This document shows, piece by piece, positions 43,841 to 53,279 of a stretch of DNA of 64,000 bases. The first letter of the stretch is position 1, and every line of letters begins with the position of its first letter. Source of the DNA: Miltoncostaea sp963770865 (GTDB taxonomy: Bacteria; Actinomycetota; Thermoleophilia; Miltoncostaeales; Miltoncostaeaceae). Position numbers and translations under genes: made by a program. Under the pieces are notes generated by a model. It searched no databases. It worked only from the letters and a program-made list of their open reading frames with translations, and was not told where the DNA came from. Location of the stretch: NCBI GenBank assembly GCA_963770865.1, contig CAVYRD010000018.1:71698-135697 (forward strand), written 5' to 3'.

Positions 43841-44041
43841 CTATGGCCGCACGCGAGAGGCGGCGTAGGTGTGCTCGGCGAGAAGGCGCGCGACGTCCTC
43901 GCGCCGGACGAAGACCTTGCGGTGGCCGGGTAGCGCGACTACGGGCAGCCTCCCGAAGACCCAATCGACTGTTGCTCGACCAAAGCCGGTCTCCGCCGCC
44001 AGCTGCTTCCGGTCAAGTAGCTCGGGGAGCCGCCCGCTCAT
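43841..44041 (-). CDS. Excisionase-like winged-helix protein
   Basis: A 66-residue HTH_17-type protein: LLDRKQLAAETGFGRATVDW, VFGRLPVVALPGHRKVFVR and REDVARLLAEHT. Such proteins bend DNA for excision. It lies 12 bases upstream of the integrase, so both are likely co-transcribed. Size and position fit an Xis. Confidence 0.78.
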   Translation of the reverse strand: MSGRLPELLDRKQLAAETGFGRATVDWVFGRLPVVALPGHRKVFVRREDVARLLAEHTYAASRVRP

Positions 44042-44112
44042 CGGTCACGCACCGTTGCCCATGGTGCGGGTGATGGTGGTGTTGACTCCCGTGATCTCGC
44101 GCAGAAGGCCTG

Positions 44113-45009
44113 TCATTCGCTGGCCCGAGCCTTCCTCGCGCTCCGCCGCCCACTCGGCGTGTCCGTCCGGGGCACGGGCGGTACCGGCGGCTCCACCGCC
44201 CCGAGCACGGTGATCTCGAGGCGCGGTGGCACGAGCGCGCCGAGGGCACCTCCGAGGGCGTCGGTGATCTTCTGGGCCTCACTGAGCACGTGGCCGACCA
44301 GCTCGGGCAGGCGCTCGTCGGGCAGCTCTTTGGTGAAGCCGCCGATCCCGATCGCCGCGACCGCCGTACCCCGGTGATCGCGCACGACCGCGCCGATCGA
44401 GCGGCGGGGCCGGTCGAGTTCACCATCCTCGAGGGCCCAACCGCGCTTCCTGGTCAGGGCGAGCTCTGTCTCCAGCTCCGTGTGATCGGTGATCGTCCTC
44501 GTGCTCCAGGCATCGAGGACCACCTCGTCGAGAACAGATGCGGGGGCTTCGGCCAGGAGCGCCTTTCCGAGCGCCGTCGCGTGGGCGGGGAAGGCCCGGC
44601 CGGCGGCGAGGTCCGGGCCGCGCGTCTGCTCGACGTAGACGACCCGCGATCCCACGAGCTTCGCGACGAGGCCGTGCATGCCGGTCAGCTCTTTCAGCGC
44701 CGGCACGCTCGCCCTGAAGGCCTCCCAGTGGCTGAGGGTCGAGAGCGCGCGCTCGGTCAGCTCGGCGAGGCGACGGGCGCCGAGGCGATAGCGCTTGTCG
44801 ATGAGGCCGGTCTCGACGAGGCCCGCTTCTTGCAGGTGGAGGATCAGCTTGTGGGCGTTCGGGGTTGCCAGGCCGATCCGCTCGGCGATCTCCGGGAGGG
44901 CCAGATCGGGGGACTCGGCGAGCACGTCGAGGATGGCGAGCGTCTGCTCGACCGCTTTGACCCGGTAGTGCTCGGAGGAGGCCAGCGGCGGCGGCTGGCG
45001 GCGCCTCAC
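44113..45009 (-). CDS. IclR-family transcriptional regulator
   Basis: The 298-residue protein has the N-terminal winged helix (AVEQTLAILDVLAESPDLAL, PEIAERIGLATPNAHKLILH, LQEAGLVE) and the C-terminal effector domain (SRVVYVEQTRGPDLAAG, AFPAHATALGKALLAEAP, GWALEDGELDRPRRSIGAVV). It starts at GTG 45009 or 45012, overlapping the end of the tandem-HTH gene by a few bases. A 40-residue Pro/Arg-rich tail follows the domain. IclR members usually control nearby catabolic genes, but no such cluster is adjacent; it may govern the element or have been captured. Confidence 0.83.
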   Translation of the reverse strand: MRRRQPPPLASSEHYRVKAVEQTLAILDVLAESPDLALPEIAERIGLATPNAHKLILHLQEAGLVETGLIDKRYRLGARRLAELTERALSTLSHWEAFRASVPALKELTGMHGLVAKLVGSRVVYVEQTRGPDLAAGRAFPAHATALGKALLAEAPASVLDEVVLDAWSTRTITDHTELETELALTRKRGWALEDGELDRPRRSIGAVVRDHRGTAVAAIGIGGFTKELPDERLPELVGHVLSEAQKITDALGGALGALVPPRLEITVLGAVEPPVPPVPRTDTPSGRRSARKARASE

Positions 45010-45461
45010 CACGAAGGGCCGCCTACTGCTTCTCCTGTCCTCCGTTGCGCACGTAGCGCCCGGATGGATCGGGATCCGAGGAGAGGTACTGCGCGAAGGG
45101 CCGAGGCGCTCGTGCGCCACTCCTGCCCCTCCTTCCAGGCGGGAAGACGATCGGCGGCGGCCTCGTGATAGATGGTGTTCGGCTCGACGCGCAGGAACTC
45201 GGCGGCCTCCAAGGCCGACAGCTCGATGGGCGACTCGGGGAAGGCGGGGCGGAGGGGCGTCGCCTCGGCCGGCCCCCTGAGCCTCCTGCCCGGCGTCCAG
45301 CGCGCGGAGACCGCGTCGGCGAGGAACCTCCACTCCTTGCCCACCCGGCGCGCCGAAAGGCGCCCCTGCCGGGCGGCGCGGTGAACAGAGTTGCGGTGCA
45401 TGCCGAGCCAGTCGGCGACCTCGTCGATCGTCAGGACTGGCTGAGGTGGTTGCCCGCTCAT
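45006..45461 (-). CDS. DNA-binding protein with two tandem excisionase-type HTH domains
   Basis: The 151-residue protein from ATG 45461 (a TTG at 45467 is possible) has two helix-turn-helix units of the same family. The first reads LTIDEVADWLGMHRNSVHRA and GRLSARRVGKEWRFLADAV, and the second reads LSALEAAEFLRVEPNTIYHE and DRLPAWKEGQEWRTSASAL. A Pro-rich linker joins them. Xis-like proteins usually have one such unit. Its stop overlaps the IclR start, so the two are co-expressed. Confidence 0.72.
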   Translation of the reverse strand: MSGQPPQPVLTIDEVADWLGMHRNSVHRAARQGRLSARRVGKEWRFLADAVSARWTPGRRLRGPAEATPLRPAFPESPIELSALEAAEFLRVEPNTIYHEAAADRLPAWKEGQEWRTSASALRAVPLLGSRSIRALRAQRRTGEAVGGPSW

Positions 45462-45562
45462 GGGCAACAGCCTGCCGCAACGAGACGGGGGTGGCGAATG
45501 CTCGATCCACTCGCACAGTATGCGCCCGTTTTCAATGGACTGTCCAACCGCCCGGGCGACGC

Positions 45563-45886
45563 TCAGGCGGTGGCCGGCTCCAGGCTGACCACCAACCGCA
45601 GGCCGAGGGCCTCACCGACCCGCTCGAGCGTGGCGATCGACGCGCGGTGCTGACCGCTCTCCAAACGTGAGATCGCCGAGTGACTGGTGCCGATCCGCTC
45701 GGCGAGGTCCTTCTGGGTGAGCCCGAGCTCTCCCCGGCGCAGGATCACCTGACGGGCGATCGCCTCGAAGGGATCGAGGCGGGCGCGCTCGCGCTGGTAC
45801 TCGGCGCTGCGGGCGCGACGCCGTCCACCGTCGCCGACGCGGTCTCCGATGGGGCTCTGGGTCGTGCTGGCGCTCGCGCGGGGCAT
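45563..45886 (-). CDS. XRE-family antitoxin/regulator
   Basis: From ATG 45886 (a second ATG lies at 45907) the protein has a basic N-terminus and a typical helix-turn-helix: AIARQVILRRGELGLTQKDL, AERIGTSHSAISRLESGQHR and ASIATLERVGEALGLRL. This matches HigA-type antitoxins. The gene follows the broken toxin gene, with an inverted repeat between them. Confidence 0.78.
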   Translation of the reverse strand: MPRASASTTQSPIGDRVGDGGRRRARSAEYQRERARLDPFEAIARQVILRRGELGLTQKDLAERIGTSHSAISRLESGQHRASIATLERVGEALGLRLVVSLEPATA

Positions 45887-45910
45887 GTCTCTCCTTGGAT
45901 CGGCCACGAG

Positions 45911-45928
45911 CTTACCAGACTTGATAAG
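45911..45928. promoter_or_regulatory. Inverted repeat between toxin and antitoxin genes
   Basis: CTTACCAGACTTGATAAG, or CTTATCAAGTCTGGTAAG on the other strand, has seven-base arms matching at six positions. It sits just upstream of the XRE start and after the toxin stop, so it could be an operator or an internal promoter element for the antitoxin. Confidence 0.4.
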
Positions 45929-45930
45929 TG

Positions 45931-46337
45931 CTACGGCGCATCCCGACCCGCAGCGCGCGGCGGCCGACGGCGGGGCGCGTCCATGCGCGCGCGAAAGTCC
46001 TCGAAGCGCGCCCGGGCGATCGCGATCTCCCGCTCGGGCACCTGGCCGGTGTCCTTTCGGAACACGTGAAGGAGGACGATCAGGTTCCCGGAGCGCCGGT
46101 AGAGGACCCGGTAGAGCGACGAGCCGAAGTGGCAGCGCAGCTCGCGAAGCTCGCCTCGATCTGCGAGCTGTGCGGGAAAGGCAGGTGGGGCCGGCTCGGG
46201 CCGAGGAGGTTCAGCCGCTCGATCTGCTGGTCGAGCACCGCCTGGGCGCGCGCATCCAGGCTCTCGATGAAGTCATCGACCGGCTGGCTGCCGTCGGCGG
46301 CGCGGTAGTAGACGGCCTGGAAGCGGTGGTCGCTCAC
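45931..46337 (-). pseudogene. HigB/RelE-like toxin, frameshifted
   Basis: The N-terminal frame reads FQAVYYRAADGSQPVDDFIE and VLDQQIERLNLLGPSRPHLP, as in phage Gp49/HigB-type toxins. The second frame, one base off near 46160, continues with GELRELRCHFGSSLYRVLYR, LIVLLHVFRKDTGQVPEREI and ARARFEDFRARM. Together they make a normal full-length toxin of about 130 residues. Toxin loss is often tolerated, so this could be a real inactivating change; the XRE antitoxin stays intact downstream. Confidence 0.75.
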
Positions 46338-46343
46338 GATCGA

Positions 46344-49321
46344 CTACCGCTCACGGCCGATATCGCGCTTGGCCGGTCCTTGCGCCGGAGCACGGTCGCG
46401 ACCGGGCTGGACGCGGACGCTCTCCACGGAAGCCATCCACGGGACAAGCCTGCTCTCGAGCGCGGACAGCTCGACCCCGACCCTCTGCCCGCGCCCCTGA
46501 GCGTCTCCGCCCAGAACGGGGCCGAGATGGGCCAGCTCGCCCTGTGCCGCGCGCCCGTCGCTGCGGTATCGCTCGAGGTCTCTGCGCGCCCGCTCGATGT
46601 CAGAGCGCAGATGCGCCCGCTCGCCGCGGCGCCACGCGGGGATGCGATCGAGCCGATCCGCAAGGCGCGCCGCGCGGGCTTCGGCGTCCTTCGCTCCCTC
46701 CTGCGCTCGCCCCGCGGCCGCGCGAAGCCCGGCCACTCGCGCCAGCTCGTGGTTGGGCACCAACGCCGCGCCGTGCCGCGCCGACTCGCGTGTCGCGCGG
46801 AGTTCCTCGATGCGAGCGAGCAGTCTCTCGGGCGTTGCGGCGTCGATGTCGGCCCGAACCGCGTCCATCGCCGATCTCCGATCCGCCGCATCGACCAGGT
46901 CGAGCGCGAGCGACTTGGCCTGCGAGCGCGACCAGGCACGGGCGAGGGCCTCCCGGACGTTCTCTGACTCGTGATGGACGACGAACACCTGAAGGTCATG
47001 GCGCTGACGTGATCCGGCCACATAGGCCCACTCGGCTCCCCCGCGCTCGGGGCTCGCGAGCACGAAGGTGCGATCGACCGACTCCCCCTGAGAGACATGC
47101 CCGGTGAGGGCGTAGCCGTGGCGGGCGTGGGTCAGGTAGTCGGCGGGGATGCGCACGATCTCGCCGTGGTCGGTGAAGAGATCCAAGTGCTCGGCGTGGT
47201 GGCCGAGGTTGACCACCGTCCCCTGGGTGCCGTTGCGCACACCAAGGGAGTAGTCGTTGCGGCGGCACACCATCCGATCACCGATTGCCCACTCGGTTCC
47301 ATGGACCGTGATCCGTCGATCCGAGATGAAGCCCCACTGCTCACGCCACTGCCGCGCGATGCGGTTCATCTCAGCGACGTCGTGGCGATCGTGGGCGAGC
47401 ATCAGGTTGTCCCCGGGTGAGTCGAGCTCGGCTCGCGCCCATGCGGTGACAAGCGCGATGCGTGCGTCACGGGCATCGTCGAAGAACTGGAGGCGCCCGC
47501 TCTCGGCGAGAAGGCGGACGGCCTCGTCTGCGCGGCTCTCGGCCAGGTGCCGTGCGACCTCGCGCTGCAGCTCGCTCTGCTGTCTGCGATTCTCGGTGAG
47601 CTCCACCGCACCGAGGCGATCGGCCAGAGCTGCGAAGCCACCGCCGGCCTCGATCGAGGGAAGCTGGGCCCGGTCGCCGACAAGCACCAGGCGCGCCGAG
47701 CGCCACGCGGCGGAGTGGGCGAGTCGCTCGAGGGCGCGCGTCGGCATCACCGAGGCCTCGTCCACCACGACGACGGAGTGGCTGGGAATGGCGTCGTCCT
47801 CTCCCCTCTCGATCCGGCGCAGAAGGAGGGCGGCGGTCTGGGAGGCGATGCCCGCCTCGCGCTCGAGCACATCGGCGGCCTGGCCCTGCCAGGCGACGCC
47901 GATCACCGGGACACCGGATTGCTCGTAGGCCTCGCGCACGGCGGCGAGGGTGAAGGTCTTGCCGGTGCCCGCCCGGGCCTCCATCACCCGCACGCGATCC
48001 TCGCCGGTGGTGAGGTGGCGCACCGCGGCCTGCTGGTCGGCGCCAAGGGTGGGACGCGAGGCGATCGTCGTATTGATAGCTCGGGCGTCGGCGACGACGG
48101 ACCCGTGCGGATCGCGCCCAGTGGCCGCGACGATGAGGCGAACCTCGGCGCGCAGCATGTCGGGGGTGGTGTAGAGCGTCTCGTGGTGGCCGGGGCTCGA
48201 GGCGTCACCTGCGCGCGTGAGCGCGACGCAGGTCCGCGCGAGGAAGTCGTCGGCCAGGCGCTCGAGGTGTCCGACACGTGCGCCCTCGGGATGGACCTCG
48301 GCGAGCTGCTGGATCACCTCGCGGCGGGTGAAGGCCGAGCTCTGGCGGGTGAGGCCACCCGGTCCGAGCATCTGCGTGGCCTGGGCGCGAAGGCGCGCGG
48401 TGTAGTCGGAGGCGGTGACGCCGCGTGCCCGTCCAAGGGCGTGGCGAAGCTCCTGCTTGCCGAAGCCGTGCTCGGCCGCGCGGGCGCGCCAGCCGGCCAC
48501 CGCCACCTCTCGCGCGATGACCCTCTTTCGGTCGCGCGTCTCGCGCTGGATGGCGGCGATGCCCGCGCGCGAGGTGAGCCCGCGTGCGGTCGCCTCCTCC
48601 ATGATCTCGGTGTGACGAGCCGAGAAGTGCTCGCGCACATTGGTCGGTACGGCGACGAGTTCTGCGATGCCGTTGGTGACCGGGCCCCACTCGACGCCGA
48701 GTGAGCGCCGAAGCTGGTCGCGCATCACCGCGTCGGCGATCGTGCCGGCGGTCTTGGCGTGGGCGTAGACCGGGCGCATGTCGGGGGCGCTCCAACGGCC
48801 ATCGGCTCCCCTCACCCGGTTGGCGATCACCAGGTGGGCGTGCAGGTGGGGATCGCCCGAGCGGGCCATCTCGTGGACGTAGAGGGCGCCCACGAAGCCT
48901 TCGGCCGGAAGTACCGTGACCCCGTGCGCCCGCGGCGCACGAAGCACGCCTGGCGCTCCAGGTAATCGAGCCCCGCTCGGACCCCGGCCGCGTGCGCGTC
49001 GAGCACCGCTCTTCGGACGACCCCGCCTCCGACCGCCGCGAGGACGCTGACGCTCTTGGGCGCGGCGAAGGTCAGGTCGAACGCGACGTTACCGCCGGCG
49101 CGGCGCGCGGTGCCAACGAGAGGATTGCCGCTTGCCGGATCACGGCCGTCGAGGAGCGTGCCGAGGTCCCCCTCCTCGGGTCCGCCCGACAGACCGAGCG
49201 CCTGCGCCCCACCCCCCGCCCAGGCGCCGCGGACATCGCCCCGCTCCGAGTAGTAGTCGTCACGGACGAACTCGGACCGCTCGTAGTAGTCGGGGCCCTT
49301 GGCGGCACACAACGTCAACAT
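46344..49321 (-). pseudogene. MobF/TraA-type conjugative relaxase-helicase, one frameshift
   Basis: The N-terminal frame (ATG 49321) has tyrosines in GPDYYERSEFVRDDYYSERG and the TrwC fold segment VAFDLTFAAPKSVSVLAAVG. A one-base shift near 48925 leads to the main frame: the metal-binding three-His motif SGDPHLHAHLVIANRV, then the helicase Walker A VMEARAGTGKTFTLAAVREA, Walker B SVVVVDEASVMPTR and DRAQLPSIEAGGGFAAL. This is the domain order of relaxases that nick oriT and unwind the plasmid or element. A coiled C-terminal part follows. Correcting one base gives about 990 residues. The frame may be intact in the living strain. Confidence 0.85.
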
Positions 49322-49568
49322 AATCGTTGGGCATCATATCTGATGCAACTGTGCCCGATACGTCATGGGATGGTCGTCGCCAGCCGCGACCGGCCCACAA
49401 CACACGCCATCATCTCCTAACCCCGACTTGCTGCAGCTGCGCGCCGACGGTGGAGCCTTCGCAGGGTCGTTATGACAGGCTTCGCGGGTGCCGGAACCAC
49501 TCGCTCGGGGCGCTCAAGGGCGCGGTCTCTAGAACGCCAGGCGCGTGCACAGGCACGCAGAGACTGGT

Positions 49569-50149
49569 GTGACGTCCGAACGAGCGCGGCCGCTGGTCGG
49601 CGTCTTCGAGCTCCTCCGGTGTTCTTTGTAGTCGGCCTCACGGCCTTTGGCGCGGCGGTCCTGCAGAGCCTCCGGTCAGTGCCGGTCAAGCGAGGATGGC
49701 TCCGGCGCGAGGACATCGACGAGGGTCTCGGCCTGGTCCAGCTGTACCCGGGGGCGATGATGGTGGACCTGGTCGCCTACGTCGGTTACCGAACGCGGCG
49801 TATCAGGGGTGCGCTCGCCGCGACTGTCGGCTTCGTCACACCCTCGGTGCTGCTGGTACTGGGTCTGTCGTGGGCCTATGTCGAGCACGGTACGGGCGGC
49901 GGCGCGCGCGACCTGGTGGTAGGGCTCGACGCGATTGTGGTCGGCGTGGTCACAAGCGTCGCGTGGGGCTTCGGCCGCACCGGGCGGGGGATTCCCGACG
50001 CACCGTCCGGGGACGCCCGGATAAACCGTGGACGCATCCGCGCCGACGCGGAGCCGGGCATCTTCGACCTCGGCTTCAAGATCTCCGCCGTCGCGGTGCT
50101 CTGGGCGCTCTTCCAGCGGCGCCCCAGGGCCGACCGCCTGGACCTGTAG
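49569..50149 (+). pseudogene. ChrA-family chromate transporter, N-terminal half only, frameshifted
   Basis: The start GTG at 49569 begins RPLVGVFELLR, which stops after a few codons; one base near 49620 connects it to FFVVGLTAFGAAVLQSLRSV, then LVQLYPGAMMVDLVAYVGYR and GALAATVGFVTPSVLLVLGL. These match one CHR domain (about 180 residues) of chromate transporters. The usual family member has two such domains or a paired partner. A non-homologous tail with PDAPSGDARINRGRIR follows. It is a remnant. Confidence 0.7.
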
Positions 50150-50230
50150 CGGCCCCGGCTCCGGCTCGGTGAGCCGCGGCCGCCGGGGCGACCGGCGTCC
50201 GTGGCCGGGCGCTGAGCGGGGCCGCCGCGC

Positions 50231-50632
50231 ATGAGCGGGCAGGAGCTGGTGTGGATGCTGATACCGGCGGTCGGGACGGCGGTGGGCGCCCTGGTGATCC
50301 TGGCCGTCGGCCGGCCCTCCGACCGCACGCTCGGCCTGCTGCTGGGCCTGACGGCGGGTGTCATGCTCGCGGCCACCTCCTTCAGCCTGCTGGAGCCGGC
50401 GCTCGAGCGGGGCCCCCTCTGGGAGGTCGCCGTCGGCTTCGTCCTGGGTGGCGCGTCGCTCGCGGCGCTCGACACGTGGCTGCCCCACGCCCACGAGCGC
50501 TTCGCCGAGCGCGGGCACGCCCCGGCGGGCCTGGCTCCCCGCAGGCGGGCGCTCATTGATGGGCCTCGACGCGGGACTCAGCTGAGGCGCGGAAGCCCCG
50601 TGGGGGGCGGCGGGGCCCCTGCGTGCTGCTAG
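50231..50632 (+). pseudogene. ZIP-family metal transporter fragment
   Basis: The first 110 residues resemble the start of ZIP transporters: LVWMLIPAVGTAVGALVILA, TLGLLLGLTAGVMLAATSFS and VAVGFVLGGASLAALDTWLP with HAHERFAERGH. A family member would continue with HNLPEG-type helices. Here the frame changes to unrelated residues after RRRALID and stops at 50632. It is therefore truncated after the third helix. Confidence 0.65.
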
Positions 50633-51042
50633 CGCACGATGACCACGGGGCAGGGCGCGTGCAACGCGCACTGGTGGCTCACCGAGCCCAGGAGCAGGCC
50701 CTTGAAGCCCCCCTCCCCGCGCGACCCGACGACGAGTAGGTCGGCCTCACCCGCGGCGGCGAGCAACTCCTCGACCGGCGCGCCCTCGACCGAGACGCCG
50801 ACGACGTCGAGGCCCGGCCGGCCCTCGGCCGCCTGGGCCGTGAGGCCGTCGAGGATCCTCGTTGACTCCGCCTGGAGGCCCTCGCGGGTCACGGGAGCGT
50901 CCTCCCAGCCCGCGAACCCCGGAAGGTCCCACGCGTGCATGACGTGCAGGGACGCGCCCCGCAGAGCGGCCTCGTTGGCCGCCCATCGCACGGCCTCCGC
51001 CGCCGCCGGCGAGTCGTTGACGCCGACCAGGATCACGCTCAT
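50629..51042 (-). CDS. Universal stress protein
   Basis: From ATG 51042 the 137-residue protein has MSVILVGVNDSPAAAEAVRW at the start, LLVVGSRGEGGFKGLLLGSV with the G2xG9xG(S/T) ATP-binding loop, and CPVVIVR at the end. It is complete and normal in length. The element carries it beside remnants of other genes; a separate USP is at 61069-61536. Confidence 0.85.
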   Translation of the reverse strand: MSVILVGVNDSPAAAEAVRWAANEAALRGASLHVMHAWDLPGFAGWEDAPVTREGLQAESTRILDGLTAQAAEGRPGLDVVGVSVEGAPVEELLAAAGEADLLVVGSRGEGGFKGLLLGSVSHQCALHAPCPVVIVR

Positions 51043-51270
51043 AACCGCTCCTCGCCCGGGTTTCCACCTCCCCCGCGGGTTCGTCGCCACGGGGTTCAGG
51101 GGCGAGGCTATGTGCGCGCGGTACCGGGCCAATCAGGTCCTACCGCCTTCTCTCGTGCGGTCAAACACTGTTCCGGCCCGGGTAGTCATCCGCGACGGAA
51201 TCTCGGCGGGCCAGGCCACATCCGTCAAGGTGGTGTACGAGAGGCTTCGCGCCATCCTCGTCTGTGAGCC

Positions 51271-51934
51271 TCAGGCGGCCTGTTCGATGGCCATCACCTC
51301 CTCGACCGTCTCGCTCGAGTCGACGTCGATGACGCTCAGGCGGGCCTTGGCCAGAGACTCGGCGCTCATGTAGCGCGGGGCGACGGCCCATTCGTCGTGC
51401 TGCTCGGCGAGGATCGCGCCGACGAGGCGGATCACGCTCGCCCGATTCGGGAAGATGCCGACGACGTCGGTGCGGCGGCGGATCTCCTTGTTGAGGCGCT
51501 CCTGGGGGTTGTTCGAGCAGATCTGGCGCCAGTGCTCCTTGGGCAGCTGGGCGAAGGCGAGCAGCTCCGGCGCGGCCTCTTCCAGGAGAGCGATCGCCTC
51601 GGGGAAGCGACCCTCGAGCTCGGCGACGACCCGGTGGTACTGGTTCCAGGTCGATGTGGTGTCGGGCTGGGCGAAGATCGTGCGCACGAGCGTCGCCACC
51701 AGGGCCTGGGAGGATCGGGGCACCCGTCCGAGCAGGTTGCGCATGAAGTGAGTGCGGCACCTCTGCCAGCTCGCGCCCGGCAGCGCGGCCCGCACCGCGC
51801 CCACAAGGCCCGGGTGGGCGTCGAAGATGACCAGGCGCACGCCGCCAAGGCCGCGCGCCGTCAGCTCGCGCAGGAAGCTCGTCCAGGCCGCCCCGTCTTC
51901 TGTCGTCACCAGATCGAGGCCGAGGGTCTCGCGC
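51271..51934 (-). mobile_element. IS256-family transposase fragment
   Basis: The reading frame matches the C-terminal half of IS256/mutator transposases: RETLGLDLV, then GLGGVRLVIFDAHPGLVGAV, ASWQRCRTHFMRNLLGRVPR, HWRQICSNNPQERLNKEIRR and the tail IFPNRASVIRLVGAILAEQH. The catalytic Asp in IFDAHPG and Glu in ERLNKEIRR are present, but the N-terminal half, including the first catalytic Asp, is missing. Upstream the sequence changes abruptly at about 51934 to an HAD-protein remnant read on the other strand. Confidence 0.8.
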
Positions 51935-51935
51935 A

Positions 51936-52106
51936 GTCCTCGTCGCCGTTCACGCGTGGGATATCGACGGCGCCACCCGAGCCGGCCTGGCGACGGCCTG
52001 GGTCGGTCGCAACGGCCGCCCGTACCCGGGCCACTTCACGCTGGCGGACCACGTCGTGACCGAGGTGTCAGAACTGACCGGGATCCTGGAGGCCCGAAGA
52101 ACCTGA
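51936..52106 (+). pseudogene. C-terminal fragment of a HAD-type (2-haloacid dehalogenase-like) protein
   Basis: Residues AVHAWDIDGATRAGLATAWV, GRNGRPYPGHFTLADHVVTE and SELTGIL follow the ending pattern of type II haloacid dehalogenases (WDIxGAxxAGLxTAWV). It has no start, since the preceding bases belong to the IS256 fragment. It stops at TGA 52104-52106. About 56 residues survive. Confidence 0.65.
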
Positions 52107-52186
52107 GGCGCTCCCCGGAATGCGCCGCGGGCGGCACCGTCCGGGCCGATGGTCCGGGCCTCGCCGGGGACCAATCTTCGCCGTCG

Positions 52187-52612
52187 GTGCGCGAGTATCC
52201 GGTAGTGCCGTTCGCAGCCACCCTCCGCTGGGTCGTCGCCTCCAGCGCAACGAGCTATGGCTACACGCTCACCATCTGGGCGACGAGCGCGGTGGTGCTC
52301 CACCACCGCGGCATCCCAACGGAGGCGAACGCCCTGGCGTTCGTGCTGGGCGCGATCGGCGCGTTCGCGGTGGTGGGCTTCGTCGCGAACCGGGGCCTTC
52401 CCCGCGTGAGCCCACCGCATCCGCGCAGCTTCCGCCTCTGGCAGGCCCTCCACCTCGTGAGCGTCACCGCCGCCATCGGCGGGGCCGCGATCATCACCCG
52501 CCTATTCCACTCGTGGATGGCGTGGCCGGCGAGCGGCTTCACCGCGACGGCCGCGTATCTGGTGGTGCTCGCTGCCCAACTCAGCGTCGGAGGTTCCTCG
52601 GACGCTCCCTGA
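52187..52612 (+). CDS. Small membrane protein, about four helices
   Basis: The GTG at 52187 or 52205 starts a product of about 135-141 residues with helices at WVVASSATSYGYTLTIWATS, ALAFVLGAIGAFAVVGFV, ALHLVSVTAAIGGAAIIT and ATAAYLVVLAAQLSV. The pattern is not one I recognise. It lies between the HAD remnant and the STAS gene; 52107-52186 is non-coding. Confidence 0.6.
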   Translation: MREYPVVPFAATLRWVVASSATSYGYTLTIWATSAVVLHHRGIPTEANALAFVLGAIGAFAVVGFVANRGLPRVSPPHPRSFRLWQALHLVSVTAAIGGAAIITRLFHSWMAWPASGFTATAAYLVVLAAQLSVGGSSDAP

Positions 52613-52655
52613 AGGAACTCGCCGGGTCGTCAGGCCCGCTGGAGCTCGCCTTCTC

Positions 52656-53042
52656 TCACGCGGGTGTCTGTTCTCTGGTCTCGTCGATCAGATCGAGCAG
52701 CTCAACGAGACTCAGGAACCGCCGAGGTTGCCCGACCACGTTGACCAACCGTAGGCGTCGCCCCTCGGCCTGGAACATCACCTGAGCGTCCAGAACCGCG
52801 CGCAGCCCTGATGAGTCGATGAAGACCAAGTCCCGCACGTTGACGCGGAGGTCACCGCTGATTTCGGTGAGCAAGGCCCGTGCCCGCCTCCTGAACGACC
52901 CGCTCGCCGATACGTCGAGCTCGCCTTCAAGGTGGTAGGTGGCGCCGGCGTTGACGACCTCAAGCCGACCGATCAGCTCGCCGGACAGGCGTCCTCTGGC
53001 GGCGGCGTCATCCGTTGGCTCGAACGACAACAATCGCTCCAC
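52656..53042 (-). CDS. STAS-domain protein
   Basis: The 128-residue protein (GTG at 53042) has the STAS signature: ATYHLEGELDVSASGSFRRR, LRVNVRDLVFIDSSGLRAVL with the DSSG serine, and MFQAEGRRLRLVNVVGQPRR. It resembles anti-sigma antagonist proteins. It is divergent from the ArsB/NhaD-type permease gene and has no sigma-kinase neighbour here. Confidence 0.78.
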   Translation of the reverse strand: MERLLSFEPTDDAAARGRLSGELIGRLEVVNAGATYHLEGELDVSASGSFRRRARALLTEISGDLRVNVRDLVFIDSSGLRAVLDAQVMFQAEGRRLRLVNVVGQPRRFLSLVELLDLIDETREQTPA

Positions 53043-53279
53043 GTGTGGGCGAAGCCGGAGCCGATCCCACCCAGGCCCTCCGGGCGTGGACGGCGACGGA
53101 TTCTACGGTGGAAGACAAGCCTGAGGGCGCTCGTCTGACGAGAGCGGAACGCCGACTCGCACCCCACCCGAACGCTGGCTAGTGTGCTCCCCGCCCGGTG
53201 CCGGGCTGCCGCGCGCACGGCGATCGCCCCCCCCGGGGACGGTGGCGCAGCGGGGTCACACCGACCCCTGGAGCCCGCC

